From Litsea cubeba (Eukaryota; Streptophyta; Magnoliopsida; Laurales; Lauraceae): DNA of 64,000 nt. The position numbers and the translations under genes were made by a program. The stretch spans positions 112,369,819 to 112,433,818 of the forward strand of contig CM022946.1 of assembly GCA_012931725.1 (NCBI GenBank), read 5' to 3'. Below, one piece after another: positions 35,221 to 45,764 of the stretch; the first letter of the stretch is position 1; each line of letters starts with the position of its first letter. Under the pieces are notes generated by a model that saw nothing but the letters and a program-made list of their open reading frames with translations, was not told the origin of the DNA and ran no database searches.

Positions 35221-36101
35221 ATAAGGACATCCTCTAGTACCCCCTTCGGGTATTGAATTGAAGCATTAGCCAATTAGAGGGTCACATGAGTTTTCTTTAA
35301 CTCCTCCAAACCATGTTCTTCGTAAATGGAATACGGAAGTAGGTTGACACTCGCACCCAAGTCAAGTAAAGCATGCTCAATATGATGGTCCCCTATCTCG
35401 CATTAAATGGTAGGACACCATAGATCTTTGTATTTCATCGGGGTTGGGCATGAAATAACAGAGCTAGCTTGCTGAGATAAGAATTTTATTAGGGTTAGGA
35501 AGGAATTTGTTGGATCGCTTCTAAAAGTGGAATGTTAATCCTCACTTTTTTCAAGACTTCAAACATTTTCTCCAATTGGGCATTTGATTTGGCTGGGCCT
35601 AACCTTTGAGGGTACGGAGCTATAGGAATGTAGGTTATAGGAGGTGGATCACTAGGTTATGGGTCTCCTATGGTAATGCTCATTTCCTAAGTCAGCTCTT
35701 GCTCATTTTTTTCCTTCATAACTATTGGCTCATCCCTCCCTCAATCCTCAGTTCTTTTTGGGGCCTCTACTTTGTTATCAATCTGTCGGCTTGACCTAAG
35801 TGTAGTTATGGCTTTAACTTGCGCTTGGTCCTTCTCCTTTATGTCATGAATTTCAAATTGGCGCTTTTGGATTTGGCCCTTGGGGTTGGCTTCGGGTTGA
35901 CAAAGAAAGGTTCCATTGTCCCATGCACTCAAAGAATTAGCCAATTGACTCACTGTGTATTACAATTTTGTAATTGATTGTGTGTTGGCATTCAAGCTCT
36001 GAATAGTGCTTTGCTGGAATTGGAGGGTATTCTGAGCTAATAGTTTGATGGCTTCCTCAAGAGAATCTATCCACTGATTTTGCAGATTGGGGGTGAAATT
36101 C
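35221..36101 (-). pseudogene. A2: Athila gag-protease fragment
   Basis: Homologous to about 15110-16040 of A1, in the same orientation. It covers the gag C-terminal linker (35953-35741: MSQLANSLSA, ITTLRSSRQIDNKVE) and the start of protease. There are many stops and frameshifts, more than in A1, so it is an older copy. It was the target of the S1 insertion on its left and is cut by Tat LTR sequence on its right. Confidence 0.8.
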
Positions 36102-36658
36102 TTTATCCTCTAAGAATCTAAGGAATAAGTCGAGCCAAGCAAGTCAAAAGCATCCTCCGTTCTCATCTGAAGGATGATGGCGAAGTCCACACACGACTTA
36201 CGACCGTCAATCTGAACGAGCCCCCCCCCCCCCCCCCAATCTCCTGAGAAGTTAGATCCCTTTTTCTTGCTTTTCATTGTAGTTTGTATTTCTTGAAGAG
36301 ACATAAAAGAAATCACAACTCTTATCTTTCCTCTTTTATTGTCTTTCATTTTTTATAAGAATTGTAAATTGCCTTTCACGGTAAAAAATCGCCTTTCATG
36401 GCATTCAAAACAAACTATGTCTCTTTTCTTAAATATATGTTCAATGAAAAACTAGAGAAAAAGTTGATTTCCTTTTCTACTTACGAAAGTGGATCTACGA
36501 ACAACCACTTGTCAATTCCAAGTAGAGTAGAAAATCTGGCATACCCGTATAAAAAAAGTTGATGTTCGCTTTGTCTCTGGTCACGAAAGGGTTGGACCCA
36601 ATGGACTCTCACGTCCGCTAACCCCGGTAGTCCCGCGAGTGAAAAAGCGAGACCATCA
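36102..36658 (+). repeat. T0: 3' end of a Tat-type LTR, plus orientation
   Basis: Matches 60290-60877 of the T3 LTR and ends in the same CCATCA. A run of 16 C occurs near 36223-36238 where T3 has TCCCCCACAA. It adjoins T1 gag sequence of the opposite orientation, so it is a piece of a second element of the same family that landed in T1. Its left part is missing at the A2 junction. Confidence 0.8.
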
Positions 36659-38143
36659 GTTCTGTCGACTTGAACCTTTCCTCGTATATGTCTGGAGAGT
36701 AGGTTGCTTAAATTTTGCAGGAAACGGGACCGAGTCCATCCACAAGGGATATTGTGGTTTAATCCCATTTTCCTTGAGTGTATCATCTTCTTTTACTTTG
36801 GCGAGGATGTCATCAACGTCCATTTTGGTGAGGGAGCGTGACTCATTTTTTCCTTCACCCGCTCCGTCTTCTTGATGATTTGGAGGAACTTCTTCATTAC
36901 GTTGGAGGGTGAGAAGAAGGTTTTCCATCAGGGTCTCAATCCTTTGCTGACCTTACTCTAATTGCTGGATACGCATAGTCATGTCATTTTGAGACGGATT
37001 ATGAGGTGGCTCAGAATTTGTGACCAAGACGTCATCCCTCGAGATTCGAAAAAGGATACTATCTTTGTGACTGAGCTTGAATTCATTCTTCTGGATAAGG
37101 TGCTGGAGGAAGAGTCACTCCGCTCTCCTTGGCTTAAAGGAACAGGATACTCTTCTTAATGTCTTCGAGTTCGAGTGGCTCTGCGAGTCACCGGTCGCCT
37201 GACATGGATTTTTGTTGCTAAACTTTGGCGTCTTTTGGACTTGCCAACCATATAGACATCAGCAACTTGGTTGGGTCTGTCCTTTTCGACCCATTTTTTA
37301 GAGACGTGAAGTGTAGGATGCTAACTCCTTTGTCTTTCAAGTCTTTTTTGTCGGTACAATGCATGAAGGATGCGAGACGAGGAATTTGAGCCTCGGTTGG
37401 CTCTAGCCAGGCTTTGACGAAGAAGGATGTGCTCCCTCGAGCGCAATAGCCTATCTTGTCTTCTTTGAAGCTTGGCATGGACAAGATCTAGACTTGGTCT
37501 TTCGCCTGTCGGAGTGATGCTGTGAGTTTTTCAAGTTTGGCCCCTGTTGAGATAAGGGATCGAATCGAAGGGATGTAGGCCTTAGTAGGTTTCTGAGGAG
37601 GCCTAATGACTCACGATCTGACCTTGGGCTTGTTGGAGCGGGCTGGCTCGGGCTGAGTTGATTTTGATGTTGGGTGGAAGGCGGGTCTCTCTTCCATCAT
37701 GTGACCAAGGGGATAGAACCGGTTTTCTTTGAGCGGGGCCTAGTAGGTTGGCCTTGAAGATTTTTCAAAACTCTTTTGTTTTGGTGAAGGCTCTGGGGAC
37801 CAAGTCTTAGGATAGACCTGGTTTTTGGTAAGAATGAGCTTTGCGGGAGTCCCACGAGCTTCAGCTTTCTTGATGTTTGCCACGGGTGCCATGGTGGTGA
37901 CATGTCCCGAGCCAGTCTTTTGCTTTTTGACGGGTGTAGCTTCTTCTTCGGGAAGTGGGAATGGACCCTGCGTTCCGAAGACAATGGTCCGAGAGCAGGA
38001 GTCGCCCTGGAGCTAGAAGAGTTGATGAAGGAGATGGTACTCCAGCAGCAAGCAGGACGCTTGTTGGTGCATGCATTTTGCTTTTCTTGAAGCATGAGCT
38101 CGCAGTTGTTCTAGTCGAAAGTGATGGTCAATGAAGCTGCCAT
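36659..38143 (-). pseudogene. T1 ORF1-gag remnant
   Basis: ATG at 38143 opens MAASLTITFD then a stop. Past several frameshifts the copy keeps segments seen in T3: TIVFGTQGPFPLPEE, NQVYPKTWSPEPSPKQ, PSFKEDKIGYCARGSTSFFV (near 37475-37415), KWVEKDRPNQVADVYMVGK and KIHVRRPVTR. Downstream, 36928-36659 reads DSVPFPAKFKQPTLQTY, the start of a Tat gag. So ORF1 runs into gag with little or no gap. It matters as a second witness for the T3 reading frame. No product is likely. Confidence 0.8.
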
Positions 38144-39335
38144 GTTAGTTTCGAAAAATTCTAAAACAAGACTACAACCATTAGTAATCACAAGAATATG
38201 ATGATCATATATAGGAAACTATGGGTCCAACTCAAACAAGATGAGGAAGGAAGAAAGCCATAGAAAACATAATTGTTCTGGTCGCAGAGTAGACTCAGAG
38301 TGAACGGACTAGTACTTGCTAGAAACAATTGTATTCCTTATTCAAATTACCGTGGAACAAGGCTCACTCAAGGTAGAATGAATAAAATGCTGAAGTTGCA
38401 AATGTGTAGGCCGCAAATACAGTATACCCAAAATGGAGTACTAGCACTGCTAGGCACAAATGTTAGAGGGAACAACTGTGTCGGTCGCGAATACAATAGA
38501 CCCAAAAGGGCGTACTAGCACCGCTAAGCACAAATGTTGAAGACTGCATCCACGGAATGGACACAAGAAGGGATGAATTCATCAAAGAGAGCAAATGGCC
38601 CTCCAATCCGAACACAAGCTCAAACACTCTGCAAGCTTTTATCCGAAAAGGAAAGAACCACAATTTCTCGAATCCGAATCCAAAAGTGACCAAATAGTTT
38701 ATTATTTTTTTAAAGATAAAAAATGGATCCATCAAAAAGAGAAAATGGCCCTCCAATCTGAATGCAAACTCAAACATTTTTGCGAGCTTTTATCCGAAAG
38801 GGAAGGAGACCAAAATTTCTCGGATCTGAATGTAAAAATGAAGAAATAAGATTTTTTTTTGTTTTTGAATTTTTTTTTTTGAAAGATCACAAATGGATCC
38901 ATCAAAGAGAGAAAATGGTCCTCTAATCTAGACACAAACTCAAACATTTTTGCAACCTTTTATCCGAAAAGGAAAGAAACCAAAGTTTTTCTCAAATCCA
39001 AATCCATAAGTCAAGAAATCGGAATTTTTTTAGGAGTTTTTTTTTTGAAAGATCACAAATGCCCCCAACCGAAAACAACAACATAAGTGTGGAATTTGAA
39101 CATGACAAGTGACATAAGAATTTGAAAAGTCATTTGATTCATTTTTTTAGAGAAAGAAAGGGTGGAATCAAACTCAAAAATAAAATTCAAAACCACCCAA
39201 GAATCCCTTCTTATGTTTTTTTTATGCCAAATTCAACCAATGCTACCAACTAAGAAAAGAAGCTAATGAATGTAGAAACGAAGCATATATGACATGCATA
39301 TGTTTCTTTTCTAAGCACCATGTTATCAAAAGAAC
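38144..39335 (-). repeat. T1 leader with about three 150-170 bp tandem repeats
   Basis: Units begin near 38580, 38729 and 38897, each with CATCAAAGAGAG or CATCAAAAAGAG, then CTCCAATC, AAACTCAAACA and CTTTTATCCGAAA. T-rich runs separate them. They correspond to the units at 62190-62470 in T3. No gene is seen. Confidence 0.75.
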
Positions 39336-39355
39336 GAGTCCCACCGAGTGTGCCA
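39336..39355 (-). other. T1 primer-binding site
   Basis: The minus strand reads TGGCACACTCGGTGGGACTC, one base inside the LTR end. T3 has the related TGGCATCACCCGGTGGGACT. The tRNA is not assigned here. Confidence 0.65.
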
Positions 39356-39356
39356 A

Positions 39357-41924
39357 TGAACTTGTTTGCAGATCATTTCAGGACTACCAGGGTCAGCAGA
39401 TGTGAGAATCCGTAGGGTCTAACCCTTTCGTGACCAGAGACGAGCGAATAGCTGCCTTTCCTTTTGTGTAAGGGTATACCAAATTTTTGGATGCTGTGAA
39501 AGGCGAATTTCATTTGTTTGCCGTGAGAGACGATGTTTTTTGTGCCGTGAAAAGTGATTTACAATTCTCATAAAAAAAAAGACTTTTGATTTTTTGTCTC
39601 TTTAAAAATACAAATATAATAAGAAGAAAGAAAAGGAAATTTGACTTCTCAGGAGGTTGCAGAGGCTTGTTCAGATTGATGGCCGCAACTCATGTTTGTG
39701 CTTCTCTGTCATCCTTCAAATGATAACAGTGGATGCTTTTGATTCTCTTGGCTGGGCTTGAACATAAGATTTTTGAGAATAAGGATCAAGGAGAGATCCA
39801 ATATCCAATAAAAGTCCAAGTAGACGGGCCAAACAACTGCGTCTAAGCCATGGAGATAGAAGGGCCTTGGGGGGTGGCCCCCCAAGTGTCTTCAATCACC
39901 TTGTAGTGGTGGCTGTTGCAGAGTTTCTTTAACAAAGGAGAGACCGTTGCAGTAGCTTAGGAGCAACAATAAAGAACATGTGCGTCGATCAGAAAAACAT
40001 GCAAGGTTGGAAGGACATGCCCTGTATGGTGGAAATGGCCTCCTTTTATAGGCTTTTGGTTGGCATGGGGGAGTTTATAGGCTTTAAATGCATTAATTAC
40101 ATTAATGCTCCGTGATGGGAGGAGTTACACATTTTGATTTTATGTTTTTGTAACTCCCTTTTCTTAATTTTTGATTAGCCGTTGGAGAATAATGGGCAAT
40201 TATTTGCATTGATTCTTCATGATGGGAGGAGTTACATGGTTTAATACCATAATTGCCTTGACTTGTAACTCCCCTTCTTGGATTTTGATTGGGCCTTCCA
40301 TCATAATGGGCAATTACTGCACTATGGGTCGTCCATCATAATAGACAATTAACCGCACTAAGTGGCCGCCAATGAATTTGAAGAGTTGCGGGCCATGTCA
40401 CAACTTTTGGAATTCTACCCGCGACGTAGGGAGCCTTGATCGTGATGAATTTCTCATATCAATTTTCGTCGGATGATCATGCGATCTCAAACATTGATCG
40501 TTGCAAGCGGGCTAGTACCATCTCTCTTGTCAATTTCTCGATCGATTGGGGAGAAAGTAAGCTTTCTTGGTTGGCCGGTTGACGATTTCGAGGTGTCCGA
40601 TGACGAGCCCATGATTTCGACAGCGAGTCCGTGATGTTGACAAAGATCGACATATTTCGTGCCCCGAAAATCAGATTTTCAGAAAATCACAGAGGCCAAA
40701 TAGCTTAAAAATGGAAAATTGACCCAAAATAGGGTTTTCGGCGAAATTTTGCCCGATCGGTCGCCTTTTTCGGCCTTTTTTCGATTCTTTTTTATTTTTC
40801 CTTTTTGACATATTTCCCCTGGTGTTTTTGCACATTTTTTTGGCATGATTTCCTTATAGAAAACTTGACGAGAAGCCATGCAAAATGAGGGGCAAAGTTT
40901 CTGATTTTCCGGGAAAGCCGAAGACTTTGTCGCGCATGGGTGCCAATTTGCTGCCAAAAGCCAACAATGGGTCAAATAATGTCGGAATGACCTGAAATTT
41001 GAGATGAAGCTTCATGGGCAAGAAATAAGACCAACTATAGGCTTTTGTTTGAATTTGAAGCCGTCATAAGTCCTATCACCAGTAGACTTGATTTTGTCAC
41101 GAGGAAGACGTCGCACTTTGATGTACGGTCAAACGATGTCCGATTGACTTGAAATTTGACAGGGAACCTCATGGGATCATTTTAAGATGATCAATCACTC
41201 TGTTATTCAAATCATGGTCCTGAAAGGCTCCGTCGCCTGGAGGCCTAGTTTAGCTACCGGGGGGGGGTCAAAGTTCGGTCAAATGATGTTGAAATGATCT
41301 GAAACGTGATATGTAGCCCCTTGGCAGTGTTTTAAGACCATCCAAGTACTTTTTTTTAAGAGTGATGACTTTGGCTATCTTCGCCACCGGGAGGCCTAGT
41401 TTTGCTGCTTTAGGGTTGATGTTAAGACAAACGTTGTCGGATTGACCTAAGATTTGACATAGAGCCTCTTGGGAGTATTTTAAGATCATCAACGGGTTCT
41501 GTTTGAAGATTTGTTGTCTCCGATGCAGTTGTCGCTGGAAGGGCTGACTTTATCGCATGGAGAATGCGACTTTTGTATTTTGAACCAAACGATGTCAGAA
41601 TGGCCCGAATTTTTATGTTGGATTCTTCTAATGGCATTTTGACGCCAATTGTGTGCTCTGTTTTATGGAATAAGGTCCCCAGCTTCACCGCCTCCGAGAG
41701 CTCCTGTTTGGCTGCTGGAAGTATGCAGTCAGGCCAAATGATGTTGAAATGACCCAAAACTTCTTGTGTACACTTCTCATGTCTATTTTGAAGGATCTTG
41801 AAGTTTTCAGATGATTTCGACAAGATCTGATGCTTGAAGCGGCTTCTCCCATTGTGGCCTGATGCAACTTCATGTGACTTCTTCGATGTATGAAGAGGCC
41901 AAGTGACATTTTTTTGTGTCAACA
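39357..41924 (-). repeat. T1 5' LTR (2568 bp)
   Basis: Element-sense start TGTTGACACAAAAAAATGTCAC, end CAAGTTCA. A TATA-like CCTATAAAAGGAGG is read on the minus strand near 40040-40055. Homologous to 48307-50871 and, inverted, 58243-60877. A 9-bp-stem hairpin with a TGG loop lies at 39866-39886. GTCAC (41925-41929) would be the right target duplication. Confidence 0.85.
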
Positions 41925-42861
41925 GTCACATCAGGTAGATATTGATCGGTTAATGAACTCTCTTCAACAATACTTTGCAATTAGAGATCTTGGACCATTA
42001 TAATACTTTTAAGGAGTAGGGGTCATAAAAATTGGACCAAACCTAGCTACATCTTCCACGAACAAAATATATAAGAAAATTATTGTTGCTATAAAAAAGG
42101 CATGGTGCAAAGCCAAGTCGCACACCTATTGCATGCAAAAACACCCTTTCAAAATACTCAGGAGCATCTCTCTCTGATGGATCATTTTATACAAAAGCAT
42201 TTTGAGGGCCCTGTAATATTTATCGTTAACAAGGCTTGACATCGCCTTTGCAGTCAACAAAGTTTGCCAGTTTATGTACTACCCCACAAGTGATCATTGG
42301 ATAGTTGTAAAAAGAATTCTTCGGTATCTGAAGCATACAATTTAGTGTGGTCTCCTAATACAACCTTTTACTACTGCAACACTTCACACATTCACTGATG
42401 TAGATTGGGCAGGATGCAAAGATGACCGTAGATCAACTTCTCGATATGGAGTCTACATTGGTTCAAATCTCATCTCTTGGAGTTCAAAAAAATAGCCTAC
42501 AGTTGCATGCTCTAGCACTAAGGCTGAATAAAAAGGATTAGCTAATCCCACTACAGAAGTCTTATGATTTTCCTCTCTTCTACATGAAATCCGCTACCAA
42601 GTCAAAAATGTTCCAACCTTGTGGTGTGATTAACTAGGTGCAATCTATCTCACAACAAATCTAGTATTCCAGTCACGCGTGAAGCATGTAGCAATTGATT
42701 TTCATTTAGTTCATGAACTCATTGCTTGCAAGGCCCTCCAAGTCAAGTATCTATCAACTGAAGACCATATTGCAGACATATTATTCACTAAAGGGTTATC
42801 ATCTAAAAAACATTCTGCTATCACATTCAAGCTGAAAGTTCTTAATCAACCATCATCTTGA
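41925..42861 (+). pseudogene. C2: copia RT/RNase H remnant
   Basis: Fragments in sense: FAIRDLGPL near 41960-42000 (RT), LDIAFAVNKVCQFMYYPT near 42235-42290, and FTDVDWAGCKDDRRSTSRYG near 42390-42450, the copia RNase H start with its Asp. CSSTKAE follows, then VKHVAIDFHLVHELI and TEDHIADILFTKGL (42679-42861), the RNase H end, closing at a natural stop. In-frame stops are frequent. The 5' part of pol was removed at the T1 junction (41924). Confidence 0.85.
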
Positions 42862-43410
42862 CTGGGGATATAGGAGAATATTGCTTGAGGACTTGGTCAA
42901 CTCCTCAAATCTTTCTCTCTCTCTCTCTCTCTCCCCTTATCTCTTGTATCATTACAGCTCTTCACATCATAGATCATCATAAATCTCAGATCCTACAATT
43001 TCTCCTATCATGCCAAGGCAAATCTCTTTGCCAACATATGTACACAGAATTTGAGAGATTCTCTCTTATAAACAAATGATTATTATAAGAAGAGGAACCC
43101 ATGGAAATATGTGTGGGAGAACTTCAACATGGTCGTAGGCGTTATTGCTGAACCACGCTAAATCTTCTATTTTATACAAATATGGATTAGAGTTTTAGTT
43201 TGTGAACAGTTACTAAAAACACAAATATCAAATCTAGTGTCCAATAAGATCAAAATCAAATCCAAGATCTAGCCCTTGAAGCCAAGATATATAACCACGT
43301 GTATAACCATGCAAAATATCCTCATATTGTGATTTAGCACAAAGAGAAATACATTGTATGATCATGATACTTTACATCATCTAAATCAATAATAGTCACA
43401 CATAATGATG
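42862..43410 (+). other. Probable C2 3' LTR remnant and flank
   Basis: Directly after the pol stop comes ACTGGGGATATAGGAG, then a CT microsatellite (42910-42932) and GGTCGTAGGCGTTATTGC, a phrase also seen near the ends of other copia LTRs here. The LTR borders cannot be fixed because no second copy is present. No gene is seen. Confidence 0.45.
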
Positions 43411-43548
43411 ATTTTTTTTATGTAAAAACTGAGTGATTTCATTAATGTCAAGCAACATCAATAGCGTCAACAAGTACATGATCTTGAATGAAATCTGGAA
43501 AATAATCCACCCATATTTTTTCCATAGGCTGATAAACAACCTCCTTTG

Positions 43549-44127
43549 CTAGCCTATGTGCCACATATTTGCTTCATGCTTAACATGTCCCACTTGCCAT
43601 GATTGCATACAGTTCAAGATGATTTTAGCATCCTCAATCAATTGCCCATACCGACTGCAGTTGCTATCCTCGTTCTTCAAAGCTTGTACAACTACCAAAG
43701 AGTCATCTTCGAGTTCAACAGGTTGGAGCTCCATAGGTCTACAAAAATCCGCAACCCCTTCTGCAACTGTAGGATAAAAAATGTACAGTCTAAAAGAGCA
43801 CCTGCAAGACAATACCTTTCCCTTGTAATCTCTGGCAACTAGAGCAACCGCCATCGTATTTTTTACTTTATCAACAACGGCATACCAATTAACCTTCACG
43901 ACTCCACAGTTTGGGCTTTTCCACACCAAAATTGTATGATGCTGGACAGATCTTAACTCATTATTTCCAGATGCTTTATGATATTCCTCCAACGATTCTT
44001 TAGCAATTCTCACCAACTGAGCAGGATGTATGAAGTCACCCCCAAAAACATGCTTATTTCTTCGTAGCCATATTTGTCTTACAATAGTAGCCACCAGATC
44101 TAATTCTTCCTCATTAACTTTCGACAT
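43549..44127 (-). pseudogene. LINE RNase H domain
   Basis: An open frame of 192 codons. VWKSPNCGVVKVNWYAVVDK holds the first strand, where the family has an Asp in place of the Tyr, so the first catalytic Asp appears lost. The Glu (VAEGVADF) and second Asp (ELEDDSLVVVQAL) are kept. The C-terminal HVKHEANMWHIG lacks the usual AH pair. This is the RNase H found at the end of plant L1 ORF2 proteins. Probably inactive. Confidence 0.85.
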
Positions 44128-44149
44128 TAACCTCTAATAGATATATAAA

Positions 44150-45305
44150 ATCATTGTCTTCGCACGAGAACTTTGAATCCTACTATTGCATTATGTCCAC
44201 ATGTCTTTTGCAGAAGGGCACCGCCATAATATGTGGCTAACAGTTTCAACTTCAAGCTCACAAATGGGGCATAAAGGAGTTGGGACTATCCTCCCATCAA
44301 AAAGATTTTATCCTGTAGGCAACAAATTATTACAAGTTCTCCATCAAAAAATCTTAATTGCACCCGGGACCGTAAGCCTCCAGATCTTCCTCCAAAAACA
44401 TTGATGAGCTAAAGCTTGCATACTCTCTCCATTGCTCTATGCTAGTCTTTCATTTTCTAAATAGTATGTACTTCTCACCGTAAACTGCCCATTTGAAGTG
44501 CCAACCCACACCATCTTATTCTTTCGCTGATTTGGACTAATAGCCAAGCTACAAATCTCAGCAACATCTTATTTGTTAAACACATTTATAATAAGCGAAA
44601 GATTCCACCATTTAGTGTTAGCATCAATTAACTCCTTCACTCTAGCATCTTCATCTAAGATTTGGACTGGAGATTGAACATTATATGAAGATGGAGACAG
44701 AAACCACTTATCTTTCCATATTTTAATAGAAGCACATCCCCTACTCTCCAAATTAAATCTGCCTTCAATAAGCCCCGCGCATTCCATATGCTTCTCCAAA
44801 CATAGGAGGGTTTGTACCCTAATTTTGCCTCCATTAACATAATCCTCGGATAGTATTTCTCTTTGAAAATCTTGGCCACCAAAGAATCTGAATGTTGCAC
44901 CAGCCTCCATCCTTGTTTGGCTAGCAAAGCTGTATTTAAATTTTCCAAATCATGAAAGCCCAACCCACCTTTCATCTTCGAGTTTCCCATTCTTGACCAG
45001 CTCATCCATGGAACTTTAGCTTCATTTCCTTGGCTTCCCCACCAGAATCTAAGCATGAGAGAATTGATCTGACAACAAAGGGCCTTTGGTAATTGAGAAA
45101 CACTCATTGTGTATGTAGAGATTGCTTGTATCACAGCTTTTAAGAGAATTTCTTTTCCCGCCCAAGATAAAAAAATTCTCCTTCCATCCATTTTGTCAGT
45201 CAAATACCGACTTTTAACTTTGTCTTTCCAAGTCTCTAGAAAGAGCCCTCTCCAATACTCTATCTCAGTCTCAACTTTTCTAGAAAATACACAACACCTC
45301 CTCAT
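44150..45305 (-). pseudogene. LINE RT C-terminus and zf-RVT domain
   Basis: The segment 45305-44655 carries GKEILLKAVIQAISTYTMSV, LRFWWGSQGNEAKVPWMSW and KGGLGFHDLENLNTALLAKQ, the end of plant LINE RT. A frameshift near 44800 moves the sequence to 44910-44569 (SIKIWKDKWF). Further down, up to about 44180, fragments of zf-RVT appear: FWRKIWRLTVPGAIKIFWWR and PLCPICELEVETVSHILW. RT catalytic motifs upstream are absent because of truncation. Confidence 0.87.
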
Positions 45306-45312
45306 CTAGATA

Positions 45313-45728
45313 TGTCTAGAAACCGACATAAAAGTATGGTGGTGGATGGACCACGTGGACCCTCTCCCATCCACCGGAGAATGCCACCACCGACATATGC
45401 CAATCTATAAATATGGGGACATTGCCTCATTTGAAATAAGTCAAGTCCAGAAGAGAAGTGAAGTGTGTGATGATTGCTAAGTGCGAGAGTGCCTTGAGTG
45501 AAAGCAGTGTGGAGTGAGTGAGTGCTTTCTTTCTTGTGAGCGTGTAAGCTTGAAAGTTAAGGTGTAGGCATTTTGTAAGTGTTTGTAATTTGTGTGTGGC
45601 TTGTAAGCATTATAATATTGTATTTGTAAGATCTATAAAGTGGGTTCTTGTTCTTAGTGCAATTAGTAATTAAGCTATAGCTAGCGTGTATCTCCCATTA
45701 TCCAAGGTATCAAAGCCATCTTCCAGCA
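45313..45728 (+). repeat. C3 5' LTR (416 bp)
   Basis: Starts TGTCTAGAAACCGAC, ends CTTCCAGCA, 3 bases before an iMet primer site. A TATAAATATGGGG promoter lies at about 45405-45417. It is short, as in Tork-type copia. The left end is inferred from the TG start and the end of LINE similarity. Confidence 0.75.
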
Positions 45729-45731
45729 AAA

Positions 45732-45744
45732 TGGTATCAGAGCC
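45732..45744 (+). other. C3 primer-binding site (tRNA-iMet)
   Basis: TGGTATCAGAGCC, exact. Confidence 0.92.
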
Positions 45745-45764
45745 AAGTTCCCCTACAAGAACAG

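Larger units (their letters stand above)
36659..41924 (-). mobile_element. T1: Tat-type gypsy element, 5' half
   Basis: The minus-strand order is 5' LTR (41924 to 39357), primer site, a leader with tandem repeats, ORF1 from 38143, and the start of gag down to 36659, where T0 cuts it. The layout matches T3. Long leaders with tandem repeats and an extra ORF before gag are hallmarks of the Tat/Ogre lineage. The right flank is a copia RT remnant. Confidence 0.85.
43411..45310 (-). mobile_element. LINE (L1-type), 5'-truncated
   Basis: Only the 3' portion of ORF2 is present: RT thumb, zf-RVT and a plant RNase H domain. The 3' end on the minus strand is a short A tract (T8 at 43412-43419). 5' truncation is typical of target-primed reverse transcription. 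I could not find a target duplication. Confidence 0.8.

Noticed and set aside
36223..36238. C16 run, with similar C runs near 57290 and 60181
   Set aside because: Homopolymers of this length are prone to sequencing and assembly error, and related copies have shorter or interrupted runs. No function inferred, except the hairpin noted at 60168.
41925..45310. Possible host gene between T1 and C3
   Set aside because: All coding similarity here is to copia RT/RNase H and to LINE RT/zf-RVT/RNase H.
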